A DNA stretch of 64,000 nt from an uncultured Bacteroidales bacterium (GTDB taxonomy: Bacteria; Bacteroidota; Bacteroidia; Bacteroidales; Paludibacteraceae): the NCBI GenBank assembly GCA_902771935.1, contig CACXYM010000001.1, positions 1 to 64,000 of the forward strand. Direction: 5' to 3'. Below the pieces are notes generated by a model. That model searched no databases. It was not told the DNA's origin and saw only the letters and a list, made by a program, of their open reading frames with translations. Both the position numbers and the translations under genes were made by a program. The stretch's first letter is position 1. The number at the start of each line of letters is the position of its first letter. Shown in pieces: positions 1 through 8,547 of this stretch.

Positions 1-1976
1 AAGGTGGTGCCGTTTGGAGATGTTTCAAACGACAGGCGGCCGTTAGAGCCTTCAACGATATTCTTAGAGATAGCCAAACCTAATCCGGCACCGGTGGATT
101 TGGTGGTGAAATTAGGCAGGAAGATCTTCGACTGTATATCTAACGGAATTCCCGGACCATTATCAGAGATAGCTATTTCCACTTCGTTCTTATTGGGGTC
201 GTCTTTGAGAATGACCATTATATCTCCTTTGGGTTTGTTACCGATAGCTTGTACGGCATTGCGTATGATATTGGTGAAGACTTGTCCAATCTGCTCCTTA
301 TCGGCTTGGACAATAACGCCTATTTCCGGTCCGAAATAGCGAATAGGTATTTGTTGTGGGTTATTGGTGCAAAGTGCGACGGAAGCGCATAGTTTCTGGG
401 CGATGTCCACCTCCGACACTTGCACTTGCGGTTGTTTAGCAAAGGTTGAGAAAGAGGTTGCTATTCGTGATAAGTTATCAATCTGCTCAATAAGCATAGA
501 TGATGCCTTATCGAATTGAGTGTCAAACTTAGGTGAGCCTTTGAGTCGCTGAAGCTGTTGGACGGACAGTTTCATAGGCGTAAGCGGGTTATTGATTTCG
601 TGTGCAATCTGTCGTGCCATCGTTCTCCAAGCACCTTCGCGTTCGGATTGTGCAAGCCGTTTGGATGAACTTGCTAACTCGTCCACCATTTTATTATATT
701 GACCGATAAGAAGACCTATCTCATCGTTATAGGCATAAGGCACATGTGCGTTAGGGTCACGCAAGGAGAGGTTGCTCATTTGTGCCGCAACGGCATTGAT
801 TGGAGCAGCCAAGGCTCTGGATAACGCAATAGAAAACAGGAAAGCAGCCAAAAGAGCTACAATAAAAAGCGGGAAGAGTCTCGCCAGAAAATCATCAAGC
901 TCCTGTATTGTTTCTTCTTCCGAAATAAAGGACGGTACGGCTATATATCCAAGCGGCATAAAACTACCATTCAAGAACTCGGTATAGGCAGACAAATAGT
1001 GCATGTCGCCAATAGTGGAATAGCAGGTGGTGGTAGTAGATTGGCCGGAAAACATGATTTGCGGGGCTAAGAGTATGGACAATAGACGATGCTGAAAAAG
1101 AGAAGGCGTAGAAGAGCCAATCAGCCTTCCATCAAGGCCATAAACATGAATATCGGTTTCGTAAGCATACGCCAAATCTCGTAAGTCGGCATTGAGGTTG
1201 TCAGCAGACACAGAGTTTAGCGAGAAGTCCCAGAAATACAGATTCTGCAGGGCAGTCTGAACAAATCGACACTTCTGCTGCAATTCTACTTCCTGCCTCC
1301 GTTGCGAATGGTTGCGAATATATCGCCCAGAAACGATGAATACGGATATATAGCCAATCATCAAAACGAGCAATGTTGTGAACTGTATTTTGTAACTCAA
1401 CTTGAGGTTTCTATATCCTCGCGCTCGCACAATAGCCACAATTCCCCAAATAACCACAGCCAAGAAAGCAACAATAGTCAATATAAGGTACAAGCGTACG
1501 CGGGTGCGCGACGAGAGATGGTACTCCGTATCTTTATTATTGGTATTTGCCAAAAGCGGTTGGTACGAAAAAGAACGCGCAATTTCCGTGCGGGATGATT
1601 CACTCAATTCCCAATCAATAGGAATTACCGCCTGAATCTGATAATCGTCAACTTTCTTCCACATACAGCGGCAAAGGACATTGGTAAACTGATCGTTATA
1701 CCAAGAGTCGTATTTGTGGATAAAAATGTTCGGGGTAGTAAGCGAATTATCCGACCAAAAGATAATCTTTCCAGCGTGAAAAATGAAGTAATGGATATCA
1801 GAAGAACGCTGACTAATGAGCCAAACGGAATCTGCTTTTCCGTCAAGGATAGCTGTTGTCAGTTCTTCTATTTCACGCTCTGCACGTGCTTCCTGACGCC
1901 GCAATTTATAATTATTCGAGCATCCTATTAGCGCCAAAAAGAGCGTAAATAATACTATTTTCCAAACTTTTTCCAT
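1..1976 (-). CDS. Sensor histidine kinase (NtrY-like), C-terminal end cut by window edge
   Basis: A membrane sensor kinase that would autophosphorylate on His and pass the phosphate to a response regulator not in this window. Translation from the ATG at 1976 gives a lipoprotein-like N-terminus (lipobox ALIGC, Cys near residue 19), an extracytoplasmic stretch, membrane segments near residues 163-185 and 200-218, a second sensor loop, a third membrane segment near 370-390 and a HAMP-like linker. The H-box HEINNPLTPMKLSVQQL carries His459. The N-box (FTNIIRNAVQAI) and the ATP-lid glycine motifs (ISDNGPGIP, TGAGLGLAIS) follow. The frame is still open at position 1, so only a few tens of residues are likely missing. 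HEINNPLTPMKLS is typical of NtrY-type kinases. The signal it senses is unknown. Confidence 0.93.
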   Translation of the reverse strand, partial: MEKVWKIVLFTLFLALIGCSNNYKLRRQEARAEREIEELTTAILDGKADSVWLISQRSSDIHYFIFHAGKIIFWSDNSLTTPNIFIHKYDSWYNDQFTNVLCRCMWKKVDDYQIQAVIPIDWELSESSRTEIARSFSYQPLLANTNNKDTEYHLSSRTRVRLYLILTIVAFLAVVIWGIVAIVRARGYRNLKLSYKIQFTTLLVLMIGYISVFIVSGRYIRNHSQRRQEVELQQKCRFVQTALQNLYFWDFSLNSVSADNLNADLRDLAYAYETDIHVYGLDGRLIGSSTPSLFQHRLLSILLAPQIMFSGQSTTTTCYSTIGDMHYLSAYTEFLNGSFMPLGYIAVPSFISEEETIQELDDFLARLFPLFIVALLAAFLFSIALSRALAAPINAVAAQMSNLSLRDPNAHVPYAYNDEIGLLIGQYNKMVDELASSSKRLAQSEREGAWRTMARQIAHEINNPLTPMKLSVQQLQRLKGSPKFDTQFDKASSMLIEQIDNLSRIATSFSTFAKQPQVQVSEVDIAQKLCASVALCTNNPQQIPIRYFGPEIGVIVQADKEQIGQVFTNIIRNAVQAIGNKPKGDIMVILKDDPNKNEVEIAISDNGPGIPLDIQSKIFLPNFTTKSTGAGLGLAISKNIVEGSNGRLSFETSPNGTT

Positions 1977-1982
1977 TTCCGC

Positions 1983-2013
1983 TTGCAAAATTACAAAAAA
2001 TATTGTACCTTTG
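1983..2013 (+). promoter_or_regulatory. Bacteroidetes-type promoter for the CcdA-like gene
   Basis: TTG at 1983-1985, then 20 nt, then TACCTTTG at 2006-2013, matching the Bacteroidetes primary sigma consensus. The ATG at 2040 lies 27 nt past the -7 box. This also argues against an upstream TTG start at 1983, which would lie inside the promoter. Confidence 0.8.
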
Positions 2014-2039
2014 CAAACTTTTTTGAAAATATTTATCAA

Positions 2040-2771
2040 ATGATAGCAATTTTTACAGCTTTATTGCTTGGTTTCTTGATGATTTTAGACCCATGCACGC
2101 TGTTTACGTCGATTGCGGCAATAAGCTACATTGACCGCGAGATGCAGAACCGTCGTCGGGTATTGACTACCGGAATCATGTTCGTTCTTGGCAAGTTAGT
2201 GACTTATGTGCTCCTGTCAATACCTTTTATTGTAGGTGCGCAGACAGAATATATTCATCATCTGTTGGAGCATTGGGGAGAACCTTTACTTTGTGTATTT
2301 ATGCTTTTGTGCGGCATTTTATTGTTGGTGGTAGGACACCATCACCATAATCACGACCACGGCATGAGTAAATGGCTGCAGACCGTAGATGACAAGTCGA
2401 GTTGGTTTTGGGCATTTATGTTAGGGATTTTCTTTGCTATAGCCTTTTGTCCACATCGTCTTATCTATTTCTTCACGATGATAGATACTGCTATATCGCT
2501 ATCAGCACCAATGAACTGGATACTTCCTATTGTTTTCGGTTTAGGTACAGGTCTTCCTATACTGATATTAGCATGGGTCATCTGCTATAGTGCCGTTAAT
2601 ACACAGGTGCTGACTGCCAAAGTGAAGAATTTCGAAAAATGGTTTAGATACATCTGCGCCGCGCTATTCTTAGGTTACGGCATTTATCTGGGCGTACACA
2701 TATTATGCGAAGATGAGCATCACCACCATCACAGCGAGGACACGGAAATTGTAGTTGAGCATGTCGAGTGA
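2040..2771 (+). CDS. CcdA/DsbD-type multi-pass membrane protein with His-rich loop and tail
   Basis: A 243-aa protein with about six hydrophobic helices. It has the paired cysteine-proline signatures of the CcdA/DsbD transmembrane family: DPCT in helix 1 (near residue 18) and FCPHR in the middle of the protein. Family members move electrons across the membrane to periplasmic thiol proteins, and related Bacteroidetes proteins are annotated as TauE-like or arsenical permeases. Two histidine clusters stand out: GHHHHNHDHG in the central loop and DEHHHHHSED in the C-terminal tail, suggesting metal binding. I chose the ATG at 2040 because the upstream in-frame codons overlap the promoter. The end overlaps the next gene by 11 nt, so the two are probably cotranscribed. 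Family is fairly sure; substrate is not. Confidence 0.8.
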   Translation: MIAIFTALLLGFLMILDPCTLFTSIAAISYIDREMQNRRRVLTTGIMFVLGKLVTYVLLSIPFIVGAQTEYIHHLLEHWGEPLLCVFMLLCGILLLVVGHHHHNHDHGMSKWLQTVDDKSSWFWAFMLGIFFAIAFCPHRLIYFFTMIDTAISLSAPMNWILPIVFGLGTGLPILILAWVICYSAVNTQVLTAKVKNFEKWFRYICAALFLGYGIYLGVHILCEDEHHHHHSEDTEIVVEHVE

Positions 2772-3471
2772 TTGTTTTCGATTTAAGCAGTTTGAAGTCT
2801 GTCACGGCGGCTGTGCGATGAAAGTGGGCACGGACGGCGTATTGTTGGGAGCATGGTGCAGGGTGTATGGTGTAAAGAGTAAAGTTTTGGATGTCGGCAC
2901 GGGCAGCGGACTGATAGCGTTGATGTTAGCGCAGCGGTTTGCAGATGCGCAGATTGATGCCATTGATATAGATGAGAATGCTGTTAACCAAGCGAATGAT
3001 AACTTTGTGCATTCAAAGTGGAGTAATCGGCTGCAATGCAGACAAATAGCCGTACAAGATTTAGCCTTCGAAAAGGCACGATACGATGCCATTGTGAGCA
3101 ACCCGCCCTATTTCATTGATTCGCTCAAGAATCCCAATATACAGAGACAAACAGCAAGGCATACGGACACGTTAAGCTATGAGGAGTTGCTCAATGCAAG
3201 TAAGATATTACTGCAAGAAGATGGCTCATTATCGCTTATTCTGCCCGCGGAAGCGGAAGAAGGCATTCTTACACTTGCAGCAAAAACAGGATTCTTCCCT
3301 ACCCGTTTAGTGCACGTTTATTCAAAACCGGGCAAACCGGTTAAGCGTCTGCTTATTGAACTACGAAAAAGAAAAGGCTCGCCTTGTGAGCAGAGCCAAT
3401 TCTATATTGAGTCAGATTCTTCGCCTCGTAGTGACGAATATACTGCGCTGACGAAAGAGTTCTATCTGTAA
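2761..3471 (+). CDS. trmN6: tRNA1(Val) (adenine37-N6)-methyltransferase
   Basis: An S-adenosylmethionine-dependent methyltransferase of the TrmN6/YfiC family, which makes N6-methyladenosine at position 37 of tRNA1(Val). The protein shows KVGTDGVLLGAW near the N-terminus, the SAM-binding VLDVGTGSGLIALMLAQR, the acidic ribose-binding IDIDENA, and the adenine-methylase motif SNPPYF. Length (236 aa from the ATG at 2761) is normal. A TTG six bases upstream is possible but ATG is preferred. It overlaps the CcdA-like gene by 11 nt. Its stop codon at 3469-3471 directly abuts the stop of the convergent nadC. Confidence 0.93.
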   Translation: MSSDCFRFKQFEVCHGGCAMKVGTDGVLLGAWCRVYGVKSKVLDVGTGSGLIALMLAQRFADAQIDAIDIDENAVNQANDNFVHSKWSNRLQCRQIAVQDLAFEKARYDAIVSNPPYFIDSLKNPNIQRQTARHTDTLSYEELLNASKILLQEDGSLSLILPAEAEEGILTLAAKTGFFPTRLVHVYSKPGKPVKRLLIELRKRKGSPCEQSQFYIESDSSPRSDEYTALTKEFYL

Positions 3472-4338
3472 TTATTTCACAGCCTTAAAAGACATATCAA
3501 GAGACTTAACCGAGTGCGTCAAGGCTCCTACTGAAACGAAGTCCACACCACACAGTGCGTAATCACGGATAGTATCAATGGTAATACCGCCGGAGGACTC
3601 TATCTCCATGTGACGACCAGCTGTTTTCTGCCATTCACGGATGTGATCCACAGCTTCTTTGGTGCGCTCAGGCGTGAAGTTATCCAACATGATACGGTCA
3701 GGGATATTAGTGGCAAGCGCCTCGTCAATCTCTTGCATATTACGCACTTCTATCTCGATACGAAGCGGTTTGTTATGGGTCTGGCAGTACTCTTTAGCAC
3801 GCACAAGCGCATTTGTGATACCACCGGCAAAGTCCACATGATTATCTTTGAGCAGGATCATGTCGAATAATCCTATTCGATGGTTCATACCGCCACCTAA
3901 TGCCACTGCTTCCTTCTCCAGATAGCGCAGCCCAGGAGTGGTTTTGCGTGTATCAAGCACATGACAACCCGTGTCAGCAATTAGGGATTGGTATTTATGG
4001 GCAGTGGTAGCAACTCCGGACATTCGCTGCATAATATTGAGCATAGTGCGCTCGATTTGCAGAAGGCTTAGTTCCTTTCCGTACACTTTGAAGGCAATAT
4101 CTCCAGGCTTGACAGCATCACCATCGTGAAGGAATTGCTCTACGCGACACTCCGGATCAAAATAGCTAATAATCTCTTTTGCCACCTCAATACCGGCAAT
4201 AATACCGGTATCTTTAATGATGAGTTGCTGACATCCCATTTGAGTAGATGGAATACAACTAAGTGACGTATGATCGCCGTCGCGAATATCTTCCTCAAAC
4301 CAAATGGCTATGAGCTTACGCAGTTCTTGTTTGTCCAT
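3472..4338 (-). CDS. nadC: Nicotinate-nucleotide pyrophosphorylase (carboxylating), quinolinate phosphoribosyltransferase
   Basis: Converts quinolinate and PRPP to nicotinic acid mononucleotide, CO2 and pyrophosphate in de novo NAD synthesis. The 288-aa protein has family landmarks: FEEDIRDGDHTSLS at the N-terminus, ERTMLNIMQRMSGVAT, the active-site segment DTRKTTPGLRYLEK, GGGMNHRIGLFDMILLKDNH, and the C-terminal IESSGGI and GVDFVSVGALTHS phosphate-binding segments. Length matches the family. It lies 9 nt downstream of fabG in a minus-strand run, so it is likely cotranscribed. No terminator is visible before the convergent trmN6; the two stop codons touch. Confidence 0.97.
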   Translation of the reverse strand: MDKQELRKLIAIWFEEDIRDGDHTSLSCIPSTQMGCQQLIIKDTGIIAGIEVAKEIISYFDPECRVEQFLHDGDAVKPGDIAFKVYGKELSLLQIERTMLNIMQRMSGVATTAHKYQSLIADTGCHVLDTRKTTPGLRYLEKEAVALGGGMNHRIGLFDMILLKDNHVDFAGGITNALVRAKEYCQTHNKPLRIEIEVRNMQEIDEALATNIPDRIMLDNFTPERTKEAVDHIREWQKTAGRHMEIESSGGITIDTIRDYALCGVDFVSVGALTHSVKSLDMSFKAVK

Positions 4339-4347
4339 AGTTGTAGA

Positions 4348-5103
4348 TTAAATCATTGCGCCATTAACTTGAATAACTTGTCCGCTTACGTACGAACTAA
4401 GATCGGATGCGAGGAAGAGCGCTACGGAAGCCACTTCTTCGGGTTTACCGCCTCGATGGAGAGGTACACTCTTAACGAATTCTTTTATGGTCTCTTCCGG
4501 CAGAGACTCCGTCATTCGCGTAAGGATAAATCCCGGTGCAATAGCATTAGCACGGATGCCGCGACTACCCAATTCCTTTGCAGTAGATTTGGTAAGAGCA
4601 ATTATTCCGGCTTTTGATGCGGCATAGTTAGCTTGTCCTGCATTTCCGTTAAGTCCCACAACCGAAGAGAGGGAAATAATAGAGCCGGAGCGTTGGCGCA
4701 ACATAATGGGCGTAACAGCATGGATATTATTAAACGCGGACTTAAGATTAACAGCCAGCACTTCGTCCCACTGCTGCTCCGTCATTCGCATCATCAGTGT
4801 GTCGCGAGTGATACCGGCATTATTGACGAGGATATCTATCCGTCCAAACTCTTGGAGCACGTCCATTGCCAATTTATGTGCAGCATCAAAATCAGCAGCA
4901 TCAGATGCAAAAGCACGAACTTGAACACCTAATTGCTCAATGTCGTGGAGTGTCTTAGCTGTTTGCTCTTTGAACTCAAGATCTGTGAAAGCAATGTTAC
5001 ATCCTTGAGCGGCGAACTGGAGAGCGATAGCTCGTCCTATACCACGAGCGGCACCGGTAATAAGCGCTGTTTTGCCCTCTAATAATTTACCTTCTACTAA
5101 CAT
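4348..5103 (-). CDS. fabG: 3-oxoacyl-[acyl-carrier-protein] reductase
   Basis: NADPH-dependent reductase of the fatty-acid elongation cycle (short-chain dehydrogenase family). The 251-aa protein has the TGAARGIG cofactor-binding motif near residue 16, the NNAG motif near 93, and the Ser-Tyr-Lys active site (ISLSSVVG, YAASKAG). ANAIAPGFI and a C-terminus ending VNGAMI are typical of FabG. It starts 3 nt after lptC and ends 9 nt before nadC. Other short-chain reductases look alike, but the FabG-specific landmarks and length make the call fairly secure. Confidence 0.92.
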   Translation of the reverse strand: MLVEGKLLEGKTALITGAARGIGRAIALQFAAQGCNIAFTDLEFKEQTAKTLHDIEQLGVQVRAFASDAADFDAAHKLAMDVLQEFGRIDILVNNAGITRDTLMMRMTEQQWDEVLAVNLKSAFNNIHAVTPIMLRQRSGSIISLSSVVGLNGNAGQANYAASKAGIIALTKSTAKELGSRGIRANAIAPGFILTRMTESLPEETIKEFVKSVPLHRGGKPEEVASVALFLASDLSSYVSGQVIQVNGAMI

Positions 5104-5106
5104 AGG

Positions 5107-5652
5107 TTATTCGTCTTTTATCGGGAAGACTCCCGTTGGATTGTGTATTGTGTATTTAGTTAATTCCTGGTTTGAATCAAAGCCAATACCCTTGATGATA
5201 GATGTCGCGCGAGTAATGGTTATTGATGAATCGGAGTGGATACGTTCTGTCTTCTGGTTCCAGAACAATTGCGGCGTCTCGAAAAACTCACTGTCGGTAT
5301 TCATGGATTGAACATTGCCACGAAGTTCCCATATTTGCTGACTTTCGTCGTAATGTGCATAATCGGAACGAAGCCATGTATCAACTTCCAAGTCGTAATT
5401 GAATTTCTCAAGGTAGATACCGTCCGGGAACTCCCAGTAAACGGGTTCGGCCTTGTCATAAACCTGCCACGTCTGGGTCGTTATACGATAGCGCGTTATT
5501 CCGGAATCTGAGATTAACGTCGTTACAGCCGACGCGTCCAGACCGGGCATGGAAGCACGGTCTAGAACAGCATCAGCTGTCATTTTAGAATCCCGATGAC
5601 ACGCAGTCAATACGAGGATACTACCTAGCAGGACGACAAACAGTTTTCTCAT
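5107..5652 (-). CDS. lptC: LptC-like LPS export lipoprotein
   Basis: A 181-aa protein of the LptC family. It would stand in the periplasm as part of the Lpt bridge carrying lipopolysaccharide from the inner to the outer membrane. It begins with a signal peptide ending in the lipobox LTAC (residues 15-18), so it is probably lipid-anchored, whereas E. coli LptC has a membrane helix. The body has beta-strand repeats rich in Trp and Tyr (WEFPDGIYLEKFN, ESQQIWELRGNV, FFETPQLFWNQKTERIHSD) typical of Bacteroidetes LptC. The start overlaps the end of the TPR lipoprotein gene by 32 nt. The order outer-membrane protein, TPR lipoprotein, lptC is common in Bacteroidales. Confidence 0.85.
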   Translation of the reverse strand: MRKLFVVLLGSILVLTACHRDSKMTADAVLDRASMPGLDASAVTTLISDSGITRYRITTQTWQVYDKAEPVYWEFPDGIYLEKFNYDLEVDTWLRSDYAHYDESQQIWELRGNVQSMNTDSEFFETPQLFWNQKTERIHSDSSITITRATSIIKGIGFDSNQELTKYTIHNPTGVFPIKDE

Positions 5653-7045
5653 TTATCCAACCACCTACGATAAAGGTGGAACCTCCTAATTCATTGGGCA
5701 GGTCAAACATTTCTTCCTTCGTCGGGAAGTATTTGCTATACATATAAATCAGTTTATCTGCATCAGCAGTAACCGACGGATCCACTTGTTTAGCTCTTCC
5801 GAACTGGTCTACAGCAGCCCAGAACACGGTTTTGTTCAGGATGGCAGCCTTAGCAGCAGGATAGTCATTAGACGAATATGGTTTGGATGCTGCATAGCAA
5901 GAACCAATCAGAATATAGCAACGACCTTGGTTCGGCAGCAGTTCCAAGCTGCGACGGCAGTATGAGCGTGCTTCCGGATAATTCTTCAGCTTGTCGAAGT
6001 AAACATACGCCGTGTTGAACAGATAGTCAGCGTTATCTTCCAGACCATCATCTTCAGAAGCTTCATCAATACTCAACGCCTCGTTGTAATAAGCAATTGC
6101 ACCACGCCAATCACCTTTCTTCATGCACATTTTCGCACAACCAACGGCAGATTCTTCACTCGGTTGCAACTTGTGAGCGGCTTCAGAGGCAGCAAAATAA
6201 ACATCAGACTCTGTGCAGTTCACGCGCTTGTAAAGACGAATGTACTTAAGCAACTCTTCGAGGTTATTCAGGTTAGCATTCACAATCTCTGCATAGATCT
6301 CGTCCAATTTGGAGCAATCAGCAGCACCGGAAATAGCGAACAAATTGTCCACATAATCCTTTTGCTGACCGGCTACAGAAGCACTCTTGTTGGTCGGATC
6401 TTTGGAAATAGCTTGCAGCAGTTCCGACACCTTCGAATAATCAGAGAGGAATTGTTCTCCGTACTTATCAGGATTGGATTTATATAGTGCATAGCTCACT
6501 TCTGCCAACTTGGTCAGAACGGATACCTGTGATTTTTGTCCCATACCTAAAACAGACTCTTTCAGCCACGGATATGCTTTCTCTTTGGTTTCATCCTCAG
6601 GGAAGTACTTGCAGTACTCTACGCCCTTTTGACCCAGAATATATGCTTTCGGATAACGAGGATCATCACCAAAGTATTTGATTCGTTTGTCACAGAGCTC
6701 AAGTGCAAGATTGCGGAAGCGATCCTTTTCTGCCGGATCCGTTGCTTGATTGTACATGTACTCTACTACATCCAAACCCTTGGTGTAAATAACCTTATTG
6801 GCGTTCGGGCAAGTGGTGTACACAGCCCACCAAGGATTATAAGCATCTTGGTACTGTTTGTTCTTTACACTCTCGTTGAAGAGGGAGATGTTCATCAAGC
6901 ACTCTTCAGTGATTACCGGTTCTTCCTCAACTACTGCAGGAGTTTCTTCCACCGCAGGAGCAGCTTCTACTTTCGGCTTCTTTGCGCAAGCAAGCGCAGG
7001 AATAGCTGCACACAGCGCAATCAAAATCAAATTTCTTGCTTTCAT
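5621..7045 (-). CDS. TPR-repeat lipoprotein, upstream of lptC
   Basis: A 474-aa exported protein. The start at 7045 is preferred because it begins MKARNLILIALCAAIPALAC, a signal peptide with a lipobox ALAC; an upstream in-frame start would add 11 residues before the signal. After the Cys comes an Ala/Glu/Val-rich linker, then mostly helical sequence. TPR-like units are clearest in the C-terminal half (WRGAIAYYNEALSI, NTAYVYFDKLKNYPEARSYC, YILIGSCYAAS). Family members sit next to lptC in many Bacteroidales, so a role in envelope assembly is likely but unproven. The C-terminal coding end overlaps lptC by 32 nt. Confidence 0.85.
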   Translation of the reverse strand: MKARNLILIALCAAIPALACAKKPKVEAAPAVEETPAVVEEEPVITEECLMNISLFNESVKNKQYQDAYNPWWAVYTTCPNANKVIYTKGLDVVEYMYNQATDPAEKDRFRNLALELCDKRIKYFGDDPRYPKAYILGQKGVEYCKYFPEDETKEKAYPWLKESVLGMGQKSQVSVLTKLAEVSYALYKSNPDKYGEQFLSDYSKVSELLQAISKDPTNKSASVAGQQKDYVDNLFAISGAADCSKLDEIYAEIVNANLNNLEELLKYIRLYKRVNCTESDVYFAASEAAHKLQPSEESAVGCAKMCMKKGDWRGAIAYYNEALSIDEASEDDGLEDNADYLFNTAYVYFDKLKNYPEARSYCRRSLELLPNQGRCYILIGSCYAASKPYSSNDYPAAKAAILNKTVFWAAVDQFGRAKQVDPSVTADADKLIYMYSKYFPTKEEMFDLPNELGGSTFIVGGWINEKTVCRPAR

Positions 7046-7106
7046 AATCGTAGATATTAAAAATTTCTTAACTCTCATTTTTCAGTTCTTCAAAAACCGT
7101 GCCAAA

Positions 7107-8327
7107 CTATAGTCGGCGCTTAAAGAACCAGTTTTCACAGATAGACGCATTGATTGTCAGACGAAGGTAATTCTCCTGCAAACTGACTGCACTTCCGCGA
7201 TGTCCATATTCTATCGTAGCATTAAACACCGTTCCCGCGTTACGCAAAGGAAATCCAAAGCCTATGCTCACTTGGTAATCAGGTACTGTAATCTGCTTAA
7301 TGTAAGAATCCGCTACATTACATCCGACGCGCCAAAACATACGTTCAGCATAATTGCGGCCAATAGGATTGTGACGATATTCCACACCAAAAGCATACTT
7401 GTTCCGGTCACGCAGTTCGTCAAAATCATTCAAAAGATTCGTAGTCTTGGACCAATAATAGCGGGAAAAATCAAAAGCCACCGTTAAGCGGTTATCCCAC
7501 GTATAAGAGCCACCTACACCGAACATCATCGGAACCTGCGTTACATCCTGGGCTACCCATACAGTATCTAACTGCGTGGATTCGGCTACTGTATAATCAC
7601 ATTTAAGAGTGCGCTTATTCTCAAATACGCCACCTAACACAATATTGTGCTTACCAAATGTGTGGAACAACTGCAATCCTTCGCGGAAACGAACGCTGCT
7701 GACACTAAACTCAGAAGCTTGCACAACACCATTCACAGCCCCCTCATCAAAAGTTAAACTGCGCGAATTAACTACATCACCGAACATGTAATAAACATTC
7801 GCACCCAATGCCACCCAGTCAAATAAATTGACACTCAAACCGCCATAAACCTCACTAATACCGCCATTTCCATAAAATGTCTGAGTATAATGGTAATCGG
7901 ACTTAAGGGAATCACGAAGCATGATATTATACCCCACACTACTATAAGGCAATAGGCCGGCGCTCAGAGCAACCCAGCGCTTATACAAAGGGAACTGAAG
8001 CGAAATATATTCCAGATTACCATTGGCTTTATTCTTAACACCGGAAGCATCACCATAACGCGTCCACAATACACTTGCGGCCAAATCGAACATAAAAGTA
8101 AGACTATCGCCACCGGTATAAGATGCAGGCTGAGCAGCACAGATCACTTTGCGATTACGCATTCCTATACCTACGCTACCCATGGCACGGTAAGCGTTTG
8201 ATACATTGTCATTTATATCACCCAAACCGTAACAGGAAAATGGAGAAGACGTGTTGTTTTGCGCAAAAATCGGCAGCAGCAACAGCACGCAGCTTAACAG
8301 CAATATGTAACGTAAATATTTGTTCAT
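7107..8327 (-). CDS. Outer-membrane beta-barrel protein next to coaX
   Basis: A 406-aa protein with a signal peptide ending LLPIFAQ. The mature part begins NNTSSPFSCYGLGDI, the form seen in the Bacteroidales outer-membrane proteins found between coaX and the TPR/lptC genes. Alternating hydrophobic and aromatic strands and a barrel-like C-terminus (EYGHRGSAVSLQENYLRLTI, ending FKRRL) fit a FadL/OmpP1-like barrel. The exact function is unknown; lipid or hydrophobic compound transport is a guess from the fold. It has its own promoter (8342-8373) and is probably cotranscribed with the TPR gene 61 nt downstream. Confidence 0.8.
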   Translation of the reverse strand: MNKYLRYILLLSCVLLLLPIFAQNNTSSPFSCYGLGDINDNVSNAYRAMGSVGIGMRNRKVICAAQPASYTGGDSLTFMFDLAASVLWTRYGDASGVKNKANGNLEYISLQFPLYKRWVALSAGLLPYSSVGYNIMLRDSLKSDYHYTQTFYGNGGISEVYGGLSVNLFDWVALGANVYYMFGDVVNSRSLTFDEGAVNGVVQASEFSVSSVRFREGLQLFHTFGKHNIVLGGVFENKRTLKCDYTVAESTQLDTVWVAQDVTQVPMMFGVGGSYTWDNRLTVAFDFSRYYWSKTTNLLNDFDELRDRNKYAFGVEYRHNPIGRNYAERMFWRVGCNVADSYIKQITVPDYQVSIGFGFPLRNAGTVFNATIEYGHRGSAVSLQENYLRLTINASICENWFFKRRL

Positions 8328-8341
8328 TCTATTTCAGCCTG

Positions 8342-8373
8342 CAAAAATACTGCTTTTTTTGCATATATGCAAA
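8342..8373 (-). promoter_or_regulatory. Promoter for the outer-membrane protein gene
   Basis: On the minus strand, TTTG (plus 8370-8373), 20 nt, TATTTTTG (plus 8342-8349). The -33 box is the start of the palindrome TTTGCATATATGCAAA that recurs in other promoters here. Confidence 0.8.
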
Positions 8374-8384
8374 CATTTGCACAA

Positions 8385-8419
8385 AAAAAGTGCAGATTTT
8401 TCATTTTTCTGCACTTTTT
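8385..8419 (-). terminator. Rho-independent terminator after coaX
   Basis: A 12-bp perfect stem (AAAAAGTGCAGA at 8385-8396 with TCTGCACTTTTT at 8408-8419) and an 11-nt loop. It has A and T tracts on both sides, so it can act in both directions. It lies downstream of coaX and upstream of the next promoter. The same GTGCAG/CTGCAC stem core occurs in terminators at 23972 and 45979. Confidence 0.75.
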
Positions 8420-8481
8420 ATTATTATTTTACTTTTCTTTTCCTTTACATTTCCACTACACTTGCCCCCCAGATCACAATA

Positions 8482-8525
8482 TATGCTCAATGTATGCTGA
8501 ATGTATGCTCAATGTATGCTCACCG
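8482..8525. repeat. 11-bp tandem repeat, four copies
   Basis: Unit TATGCTCAATG repeated four times (8482, 8493, 8504, 8515), with one C-to-G change in copy 2 and a changed end in copy 4. It lies just after the coaX stop. The period is about one DNA helical turn. Confidence 0.85.
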
Positions 8526-8547
8526 AGATCCTACCGTAACAAACGTA

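Noticed and set aside
3460..3480. A missing or hidden terminator between trmN6 and nadC
   Set aside because: The stop codons abut and no hairpin is visible; convergent genes without a spacer are not rare in compact operons.
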